From the NCBI GenBank assembly GCA_009602735.1, contig WELA01002202.1, positions 169,328 through 222,154 on the forward strand: a stretch of 52,827 nucleotides of DNA, in the 5' to 3' direction. The DNA comes from Mesotaenium endlicherianum. Lineage: Eukaryota > Streptophyta > Zygnematophyceae > Zygnematales > Mesotaeniaceae. Under the pieces are notes generated by a model. The model was not told where the DNA came from. It searched no databases and was given only the letters and a program-made list of their open reading frames with translations. Shown here in pieces: positions 43,864 through 52,827 of the stretch; position 1 is the first letter of the stretch, and the number at the start of each line of letters is the position of its first letter. The translations under genes were made by a program, and so were the position numbers.

Positions 43864-45053
43864 GAAGAAGCACAGTATACATGATGTTACCCTCAGACTA
43901 CATTAAAAATAACTATTTATGGGACATCTTCGGCTTCTACCACGAATGCATGATCTGATCTGCCTTCCTTCATCTTACAATAACCAGAAATAATGCATTA
44001 TTATCTCAATGTATCTGTAACAGTAGTAACTGCTCTGAGCCATCTATAAGGACTGCAATTTGCATGTTCTGATTGCCCAACTTGACGATGCAGGCGGAAG
44101 CTTTCATGGAGTGTAAGATGCATGTGGATATGTATATACCATTCCTATGAAAGATACAACATGGTGTCGTGCATTGAAGTCTTTGATTGGAATCTTGATA
44201 CCCTTCACTCCCTTCCGGAGAAATTGGCGGTTTACTAAACACATTCCTTGGTCATTCCTGAAAATAGACTGGGGTGCAGTGGTAAATGAACGAGAGTGTG
44301 GGGCCACTGGTATTGAGTGTCTAGGGGCAGCATTGATGAGTAGTAACACTATTTCTCTGTTCATGATTAGTTGATCCTTCGTAACTAGGCATTTTTAGGA
44401 GAAGATAATTCAACACATGTGTACTTCATGACGCGTCCTCAATAAACCTTATTTTACATAAAGAAACCCGGACGAGTCTGGATGGGCACAGGATACTCAA
44501 AATGCATATTCAAGACTGAGCAACTTGAGTGAACTTTGAAGAATGTCTTGAAGGCCAACTTTTTATCTCGTTGCTAAACCCTGAAGGTTAGTCGTGCATG
44601 GCGCATTGTTTCAGCATGCAGACAGGTCTTCCGGAATCGTGAATTATAAGGCCAACTCGACAAACTATCCTGGACCAGCTTTAACATTTTGAACCACTTT
44701 GAACTAGCTCTTGTCGGAGTTGGCCGAGTTGGGTTTGGATTGACACGTCACACAACCTGGACACAACCAACCATATTGAGCGTTGAACGGGTCCACACGG
44801 TGTCGAAGGGTGTCAACACGTTGACCCGCTAAATTGTACTAGTTTGTGTCAGGTTGTATGAACCAGTATGAACGCGGTATGCGCTCACGACAGTGCGCGC
44901 AACACCCACGTACGTACCTCGTGCTCCGCATATCCATCCGGACTTCTGAAGCAAGGTGCATTGCACGCAACAGAGCATTTAGTGTGAATTGGTGAGAATG
45001 CTGATTTCAATTAGCTCCCAGTAATAAAATACGTCCTTCGTCGTAAGCTATAT
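43864..45053. other. Diverged 3' flank of copy C, then promoter region of the glutathione peroxidase gene
   Basis: 43864-44340 is homologous to 11100-11574 inverted but diverged, for example TACATGATGTT followed by CTCAGACTACATT, AACTATTTATGGG, and AATTGGCGGT. A TGTAA motif near 44015 could serve copy C. 44350-44890 has no gene. The last about 150 bp before 45054 should hold the peroxidase promoter. CTATATATGG overlaps the start codon, so it is not a usable TATA box for this start. Confidence 0.45.
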
Positions 45054-48000
45054 ATGGCTGCCATTGCCGTCTCCTCTGCACTTGCATCATCTCTGAGGTT
45101 TGCTGTCGCTCCTCTTAGTTCACCTGTCTCTTCTCACCGGAGTCAGTCAGCACTATCGACCTCGAGGTCAACGCTTCAGTTTGGTTACTCGTCTACATTC
45201 GGGCATCAGCTTAGAGGTTTCAGCAGCTCAGAAGGAGAGAAGGGCTCCATCTGGAAGGCAGGTCTGGCGTCTGTTTTTGGGGCATCCAGTATGGGAGCGG
45301 CGCATGCCACAGCTGCTGTTGCCGGCAACAGTCTGCATGACTTTACCGTAAAGGTCAGAATATGTTGTAGTACTGAGACATACTTATGAAACGAAGATAA
45401 GAAGGATGTCCCGTTGCATATGATATAGGAAGAGTTGGGACAAACGCGTAATTACTGTGCAACCGTTGAACAGCTTGTCCTTTGCACCTGATATGATTTT
45501 GTAGAAGATTTTATTTTGAGGCCTGTACTTTAACCTCGTATGAGATGATTGAGTGGCCCAAAAGAAAAGTCAAGAGGCTATGTCACGTATAGTGAAGTAG
45601 TCAGGTATGTCAATTCTGCTGCAACCAGTGACGATTCTCCTCTACCACATTGTCATAATGCAGGACATTAACGGCAATGACGTGTCTTTGAGCCAATACA
45701 AGGGGAAAGTGGCCCTTGTGGTCAACGTGGCATCTGCCTGGTATTTTCCGGGGGCCATTTGCATACATCTGGCTCTACGACCTTATTGGAGCATGTGTGA
45801 ATTTGGGGCTTGTCTTAATTATGCAACATGCGCTTCGGGCTCTGAAATGCTTCATTAGTAGCATTGACTGCCTTACTGGACTGGGCAGCGTGCTCAAATG
45901 TTGTCTCCTTTTGATGCCTGGAGGAGGCATTTTTCTCCACGTTCTGTCATGCTGGAGAATTGTACCATATCCTCCTTCTGTGTGAGGATTCTGTTTACCG
46001 TGTCAATAATGTTAATGTTAGCAAGCCAGTCCCTGTTGCTCTTGCACCTTCTGATGTTATGTTCTCCTCAAGTGCATCGTGCATTCTAGTTCGCTAACCT
46101 TGCTTGCGGACATTTTTTCCTCATCAGAACAAGTGTTGACCTTACAGTTTGTGACATGTACGCAGCGGGTTGACTCAGTCAAACTACAAAGAGCTTACTG
46201 AGCTGTACAATCAGTACAAAGATCAAGGTAAGACACGTCTCTGCTTTGGAGTCCAAAAAATCAAACTGCTGTCTCTATTTTATATGTTGCATTGTAGGCC
46301 AGGCACGCGACAAGCCATGGAGGGTGGCTCCCATTTGAAAATGCCTGATTAGTGGTTGAATCTTAAACTTGTCCTTCTATCAAATAGGGACTTCCTCTCC
46401 GATGTTCTGACTGGAGTAGGCAAAGATCTCTCTGCCAAAGACTTTGTGCATGATGAATGTACTGGAGCACGAGATGGCAGCTGCATATCAAGCAGCTATT
46501 CATCTGAAAAATCCTGCATAGGGTGCCCATGGTGGGTATTGGCTGGCATGTGGCTAGGCTGACAAGGCATTTAGTAGTAATAGAAGAATCAGAAATTGCG
46601 AGGGAATAAAGTTGTGTAGGACATCTGGGTGTTATGTGGAATGCAGGGCACTTAGGCAGCAGAAAGTATTTGTAAAACATTGAGAGAAGGTGCATGTTAC
46701 ACGATGGACAATGCCTGCTTGAGTGGAACATTCAGCGTGCGTGCATTTGCTTTCTAAAAAGTAGAGTTAAGTCCTTGAAGGACTGTTGTGATTTGATTTG
46801 GGTAGCAAAATTACAAGCGCAGTACGCAACTATGCTCTTTACTGTCAGCTTCCTGTGAGAGAAGGCATGTGCGTAATCAAGAGCCTCAGATGGGCCCTCT
46901 GATGCACTTGGCCTCCCAAAGTCAGCATGGGTTTTGAAGTTTGAAGCAGTGCAGCTGACTGTCTGTTTTGCTTCTTCTGCACACGCTCACGCCCCCTGCC
47001 TGGCCGTGCAGGACTGTCGGGACTTGTGTACTCTTGAGGGTAATGGCGAAGTTGCAGCCTTTTCAATGGATCAGCTTGCATGATCTTCCGGAGCAACCAG
47101 CATGTGAGAGTGGGGGTGTTTTGCCATCCTCATCTCACTCAGCACGTGAGCTGCTGCTGCTGCTGTGCATGGGTGGGCGTATTCCTTCCAGGCCTCGTCG
47201 TGCTGGCATTCCCCTCCAACCAGTTTGGGGCTCAGGAGCCGGGCAGCAACGAGCAGATCAAGGAGTTTGTGTGCAGCAGATTCAAGGCAGACTTCCCCCT
47301 CTTTGACAAGGTGTGCTCATATTGCTTCTCCCTCCACACGCATGGCTGCATGCTGTGAAAGAAAAGCCATACTGCTTAGTTGTTCAGAAGCTTTGATTTC
47401 TGCATCACATCGTCAGGTGTGCGGTGTCCCTATGTACTTCCTCTCGAGTTTATACTTATCATTCAGAGTTAGTGACCCGTGGGCAATATTTTGCTTATGT
47501 GTTTCATATAAGCCCTTAGTCATAGACTCTAGGGACTTAGCCAGATATTGTGAGAAGCAGCAGCACCGTCTTGTTTGAGATTTAGTGTAGCTGGCTCCAC
47601 CCGGATTCCTGTGCACTTCAATAGAGAGTTGTTTCGTTCGCAGCAGATGTGAGTGCGCCGTGTGTCACATAAAGCCCTCGATGGGGCTGATTGAGTTGTT
47701 TGTTTGTTTCTCATGGAGCTATTTTCGCACAGCATGCACTGATTATGACTACAACCTCTACTGCTGCAACAGGTGGACGTGAATGGGGCCAACACTGCCC
47801 CGGTGTACCAGTGGCTGAAGTCCCAGAAGGGGGGCGGCATTCTGGGCAGCAACATCAAGTGGAACTTTGGCAAGTTCTTGGTCGACAAGGACGGCAACGT
47901 GGTTGAGCGATATGCCCCCACCACCTCTCCCAAGAGCATTGAGGTACCACGTGCTCAGCTTGCCCGTCGTTGCTCTTCCTTCTTATATGGCGTATTGAGA

Positions 48001-48446
48001 CCCTAGCTCTTCTTGTCGTGCAGTTGGGAACTGGGACGCGGGAAGGGCTTCACCTTACTGGCTGCTCATCTCTTTTTGTGGTTCAAGGGTTATGTGGCTG
48101 GCACACTTTCACCCATGCTTGCCTCCTCACAGTACAAGGCTCCAATCTTAGAGTCAGGATTGAGAGTACACAAGTAGATATGCGATGCATTATTTATACC
48201 TCAAAAAAGACTTGCTCAGGCCCGGCAAGAGCTTAAGTGCCAGTGCTGATGTCAGGAGTGTCGACGTCAGGAGTGTCCCAGTATCGTTGATGAACATTTT
48301 TCCATTGAATTCATGGCAATCTGTTAGGATTTTCTAGGACAGTTGAGTGACAGGTGGAGTAGAAAGTGTTATGCAAAATTCTTGCATTTGTATCTCACCA
48401 TTTCCTTCTGCGTGTATGGCAGGCGGACATCAAGAAGCTGCTATGA
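45054..48446 (+). CDS. Plant-type (cysteine) glutathione peroxidase, probably plastid-targeted
   Basis: The enzyme reduces lipid and other hydroperoxides; plant-type members use thioredoxin rather than glutathione. Six exons: 45054-45353, 45664-45740, 46166-46227, 47192-47310, 47773-47943 and 48423-48446 (TGA 48444-48446), 753 nt, 250 residues, all GT-AG and in phase. Residues 1 to about 90 are Ser/Ala-rich with few acidic residues, as in a chloroplast transit peptide, with a possible second hydrophobic Ala-rich stretch ([14 protein letters not shown]) before the mature start. The mature part shows [68 protein letters not shown] and [20 protein letters not shown]. The peroxidatic Cys codon is formed across the exon 2/3 junction (TG+C), so it is Cys, not selenocysteine. 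Gln (SNQFG), Trp and Asn (KWNF) complete the tetrad, and the Cys of FVCSRF is the resolving residue. A TGTAA lies at about 48519. Confidence 0.92.
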
Positions 48447-50368
48447 TTCTGTTGCTAGGTGCTTGGCACATGATGTTTGTGTGAGTATTCTTTTCCACTA
48501 CGAGCATTTGACCTTTGTAAAATATATGCTATTAATCAAATTCGCTTGGGGACATGGCCCCGATGTATTAAATGCCATTATATCGTGTGCGTCTAGTATA
48601 AATTTGTTTTGAATACATGAAAGTGCTAAAATCGCGTTAACCTAGATGTGTGAGATTGATATGAGATGTGTAGACTTGGTCTCTAGCCTGTTTTTGGAAG
48701 TTTTGCGTTCTTAAATGAAGATGTTAGTACACCCAAGCTATTATGCTGTACGCTTATGATGCAATTACGGGCCATTAGTTGCTTGTTGTTTGCCATGTTA
48801 TCAAAGTTGTTGGAATAGAAGTAACTGTAGGTTTTGGTGACTATTTGCCAACATAATTGCACAGCTTAGACAAGTCAAAGGGGTCAAAAGTGTTGTGCAA
48901 GTAGAGAAACTTCCTGTCAATATCAAGTCTTTAATATGCATCTTTGACCTTGGATAAAATGTACTGGGACATGTCTGAACCAAATAGGATTTTAAATTAG
49001 ACTAGAACATAGCCGTGTTGTGTCAAGCGACTAACACGCATCTAGAACCACTTTATCCTTGAAGCATACCAGATGGTGGTCACATAGTTCTGGTTGAAGC
49101 ACATTATGTGTGTCATTCATTTTGCCACTTTTTGCATATTGCTTGACACGTGCTTCCTTATCACATTAAAGTAAACACTCATTTAGTCCATGCCACATCT
49201 CTTGTAATGTTGAAGTACTATTCGTTCTTAATATGTCTCCGTTATACCTTATAATCTCCACATTATAAGTAAAGAAATTGCTGTGTCACATTAGAGCGAA
49301 CGTTTCCCCAAAACTTATCTATAATGTTTTCTCCTTGAGCGTGTTCTCCTCAAACAAATGCTCACATCACAATACAATTTGCCATCTTGTATGATTTTTA
49401 CATGCTCCATGGTATCGGCTATATTCGTGAGAGAATGTTGCACCCGATTGTTCATAGATGTTATCAAGAAAGAGCGCATATGATGTCTTAGATGTGTCGC
49501 CTTCATTGCTCCAAATTCTGCACTCAGATTGCAAGGACATGATCGAGCTTGCTGTGCTGGATCTAATTGTTTCTTCTCACTCCACATATTGTTAATAAAC
49601 CTAGGGAGCAAGGGCAAGATAGGAGGTTGTCAGAGGAATGCTTGAATGAGTCCAAAAGAATGTAAAGTAGAAATAGGAACAAAGGCTATGCAGGCGTACG
49701 ATAAAGGGTAGCAAAAGATTGACGATGGAAGGTCGTGTCAATGTAAATTTCAGATCGCATAGATAAGACCATGGAAGACCACACAAGACTATGTGAGACG
49801 ACTGAGATGCGCATGAACACGACCTTTGGGGAACACTGAAAGCCTTCAACGTTTTGGTAATCTCAGGCGTTTGAACCAATTTTAGTAAAATCGATTCAAA
49901 TGTTAAACATTATAATAAGATATTCTTCTAATCCTTTTTTGCATCGCTAAAAAACGGCTCGATGTGTGCCAATTTTGGCATTTGAAGCAGGACGAACCTC
50001 GCGTCGGGACAATTGAGGATCGAAGACAGACTGCGGTTGTTGGAGAGTAGGTGGCAGAATAAGCCAACTTTAAACAGCCGTGAAGCTCCTACACTTCGAA
50101 GTGATGCTGTCCATGCCAAGCTGGCTTCTCAACTAGCCTCCCTGCATGTGACGGATCAACACGGATTCAGGAATTAAAACATCATACAGACGACTTGCTA
50201 AAAGCGGTTATGTACAGCATGATGGTGGTTGATTTTTAGGTTTGTCGGTGGGATCATCCTGCAATGTTATACCCGAATGTGGTTTTCTTGTGTGCATTAG
50301 GGGCCTCAGTGCACCTCAACAGTGTTAAGAGCTTTTGAGTTCTCAAATACAGGTAGCGCATTTGCAGG
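48447..50368. other. Intergenic region, nothing recognised
   Basis: AT-rich sequence with short frames on both strands. None has a family motif or codon bias like the neighbouring genes. It presumably holds the peroxidase 3' UTR (with the TGTAA at about 48519) and, near 50150-50368, the promoter and 5' UTR of the TBCC-domain gene. Confidence 0.5.
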
Positions 50369-52827
50369 ATGAATTCGGCCACAGGACCTGCTGTCCAGGG
50401 CAGTGAACCTCCATGGGTACATGTGCGAAGAGAACCTTTTGATTATGGTTTACTCCCGTTACCTTCTCTTATGCACAACGATGGCGTTCCTGCCCTTAGA
50501 CAGTTGAGATCAGAGATCTTTGCCAAGGCCGTTGCATCCCCTTCTCCTGATCCCGCATCCCCTTCCTCGTCCTCTGCCAGCTACTCACCAGCAAGCCCTA
50601 GGATCAAGTTGAGTGACATAGCTAGTGCTTTGGGTCTGACAGAGGGTCAAGCTCATCTGGTTCTTGATGCTCTTGCTTCAGTTTTGCCAGCTGATGCTTT
50701 GGACGAACCCTCGGGTCAAGTGCCTTCGACAGAAGTCGATTCTCCTGGAGCAAACATTGACTATCTCATTATCTTTCTTTTCATTCAAGTATATAGAAGA
50801 GTGCCTCATAGACCCCACAAGGATGCGACAGTTCTTGCGGATGTCTGGCCGCAGCCTCCATCACCCTTTGACAACTATCCACCTGCTTCAAACAATATGG
50901 CCCAGGTCAGTAGTTGGACTGCGGCATCTGTACTTGTCTCATCCCCCAAATTGTACTCCATCTCATTCATGAGCAAATAACATAAGAGTTGTTGCTTCTG
51001 GCTGCTCCTACAGCAACTTAACGAATACTTATTTAAGAGGGCTTCGTAGAATGCAGAGGTTGGTCATGGGACATGATGACGGAAAGTTAAGCTATGTTGA
51101 TGTGGCCAAGCTCAGAGGTGAGTCTGAGCATGCTCATGCATGTAGGTGTTTTGTGGGGCTGTATGATAGGTATTGATGAGCGCAGTGCAGGGTTAAATAT
51201 CTGTTCTGCAAGTGTGTTGCCCCCTCGAAGGAAAGGTTTAAAGGAGTCTTGGGAACAGTTGGCGTGCGTTGGAGGCAGAGGCAAAGCTCAGATTCCATCC
51301 TAGGGTTTTAGTCTAGTTTTGAGTGCAAAAGATCCAGAAGCTGCAGTATACATCTTATTCGGTGGTAAATCATGGGGGAATGTAACGCTAGGCAGTCCCA
51401 GGCACGGAGGCTACTTCTACTCAAGCGGCATTCTAACTTGCGAGCTGTCCTGCTGAGGGCAGCAGCTACTTGGCAGAGGCAGGTTCTCTGATGCATGCGC
51501 TTAGGTTCTGAGGAAAGGTCCTTTGCCTGGCATGCAAGCCCAAGCCAGAGTTGCATCTGATAAGCGTCAGATCTGCGCAGTTTTTCACGCGGCTGTTACT
51601 CGCCCTCTTGAGTGACAGCTGAGGAAGCCCCCTCTTTCTCCCCCTCCGCCCCCTCCCTCCCCAAACCATCCCCTTCGCTTCTCACAAGCGCTCGTGTCCC
51701 TGAGCAGATAAAGAGCACGTCAATAGCAAAGCAGAGGTCGATGCCGGGGCAGGCAGAGGAGGAGGCGCACCAGCTGGCCTTTGTCCAGAAGAACCTGCCC
51801 TCCTTGCTGGGGCTCTTGGCTGAAGATGTTGACAGTGGCGACGATGACGACAGCAAAAAGGTGGGCACCACTCTGATCATATCCTCTCACCCCGGCCCCC
51901 AAGCAGCTCCTTTGGTGCATGTACTCCTCTCCAGTCTATGCACCCTCAAGTGCACTCCGGTTTGGCCTTGTGCCTGTCGCCTGCGGCACTCTCACCGCTC
52001 GCCAGCCGTGCCTGTGGTACACATGGCAATGCTGTGGCAGTGCGCTGCGCTGTGCTGCGCTGTGCTTGTTGAGCTGTAATGCCCTGGTGGCGGGCGGGCG
52101 GGCGGGCGGCAGGTGATCACGGGCGACAAGCTGGACTACCTGGGGCTGCTTTTGCGCGCGGGGGGGCTGGGCAGCGACGAGGTGTGCCTGAGCCAGGTCA
52201 CTCCCTTCTTCGCCAACTCCGACCCCGCCATGCCGGCTGCGCCCGCCCCCCTGCCCCAGGTCCTCGACTGGCTGCTCAAGCACATATGCGGCGCGTCAGA
52301 CCACATGCGCGGCGGTGGCGGCGCCGGCGCTGGCAGCGGCCCCTCCAGCCCCGTGTCTGGCCTGGCCCTGCCCGTCCCCGCCCCCGCGGCTGGGAGCGGC
52401 TCTGGCGCCGGCGCAGGCGCAGGCACGGGGGGGGCGAGCGACATCACCATGTCTGATGCCCCGCCGGCGCAAGGGGGTGCGAGCCAGATCCTTGGTACTG
52501 CGGGTGGTGTGGGCGCGGGTGCGGGCGTGGGTGTGGGTGGCGGCCTGTCCTTAATCAATGGCACGGGGGGGGTGTCGTCGCCGGTGGCCAAGGACTGGCG
52601 GCCAGCTGGCATGACGTGCGTGGACGGATACACGAAGATGTCGGTGCTGAAGCAGGAGCACGACATCGAGGGCGGCAACATCCGGGTGATGAAGCGGTCC
52701 CTCGCTTTGCCCCCCCGCTCGGCTCCTTCTTGCCGCTAGTATTTTCTCTCAGAGACACATCTCCCTCCTCCTCTTTCTCCTCCTCTTCCTTTTCCTCCTT
52801 TCCCCCCTCCCCTCCCACCCCCTCCCC
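50369..52827 (+). CDS. TBCC domain-containing protein (TBCCD1 / ASQ2-like), N-terminal part; gene runs off the window
   Basis: Start ATG 50369. Exons seen: 50369-50905, 51057-51117, 51708-51860 and 52113 to about 52680. Exon 1 has PPWVHVRREPFDYGLLPLPS near the N-terminus, a Ser/Pro-rich linker, IKLSDIASALGLTEGQAHLV, then IDYLIIFLFIQVYRRVPHRP and DVWPQPPSPFDNY. This fits the N-terminal region of TBCCD1, a basal-body/centrosome-positioning protein known as ASQ2 in Chlamydomonas. Exon 2 gives RLVMGHDDGKLSYVDVAKLR. Exon 4 has ITGDKLDYLGLLLRAGG, VLDWLLKHICG, a long Gly/Ala/Ser-rich low-complexity insert, then SVLKQEHDIEGGNIRV, the start of the TBCC (C-CAP) beta-helix domain. The phase of exon 2 (ends +1) does not fit exon 3 (starts phase 0), so a small exon between 51118 and 51707 is missed or a boundary is wrong. 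The exact donor of exon 4 is undecided (CGG|GTGATG or GCG|GTCCCT). Confidence 0.6.
52741..52827 (+). repeat. Polypyrimidine (CT)-rich tract
   Basis: A run of C and T only, in CTCCT-like units, fills the end of the window inside an intron of the TBCC-domain gene. Similar C-runs occur at 1-20. No function is assigned. Confidence 0.7.

Noticed and set aside
45741..45985. Read-through of peroxidase exon 2 as a longer protein
   Set aside because: The frame after 45740 leaves the family completely, whereas splicing GT 45741 to AG 46165 restores the conserved catalytic Cys and downstream sequence.

Overview
The window is nuclear DNA of a green-lineage eukaryote, most likely a green alga. The evidence is: genes split into many short GC-rich exons by GT-AG introns; a plant-type glutathione peroxidase with a plastid-type N-terminus; plant-type NAD malate dehydrogenase; a TBCC-domain protein like the algal basal-body protein ASQ2; and retroelements with initiator-Met tRNA primer sites. 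I do not name a species. No rRNA, convincing tRNA, CRISPR or bacterial-type operon was seen.

Layout. 1-1987: the last three exons of malate dehydrogenase (+). 3906-8071: copy A of an SBP56 (selenium-binding protein / methanethiol oxidase-like) beta-propeller gene (-), nine exons, 484 codons, with a predicted secretory signal peptide in its own exon. 12085-15749: copy B (-), eight exons. 16100-39338: 23 kb of nested, mostly broken Ty3/gypsy-type elements and other repeats, plus a probable F-box/LRR gene (30231-31785, -). 39689-43353: copy C (+), an exact inverted copy of B. 45054-48446: chloroplast-type glutathione peroxidase (+), six exons. 50369-52827: start of a TBCC domain-containing gene (+), running off the window.

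The retroelement nest holds: a gypsy remnant whose integrase is followed by a PHD finger (-, 17434-19116); an LTR-PBS-gag-LTR unit (+, 19243-21917); a protease-RT-RNase H block (+, about 22100-24182) with a damaged RT active site; an oppositely oriented LTR (24183-24939); an unrecognised coiled-coil/acidic/SR-rich ORF (-, 25014-26605); a chromodomain integrase block (-, 27092-28530); another RT fragment (+, 32280-32710); and tandem repeats of about 2.3 kb (33715-38420).

Most notable: (1) a 4,525-bp inverted repeat, 11575-16099 versus 39339-43863, with no difference seen across exons and introns, while homology outside the tract continues at visibly lower identity on both sides. This is what recent gene conversion, or an assembly artefact, would leave. 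(2) A precise intron presence/absence difference between SBP56 copies. (3) The unrecognised ORF between a chromodomain integrase and an LTR. The single-copy genes are housekeeping or redox genes. I see no sign that they work as a cluster, and there are no operons.
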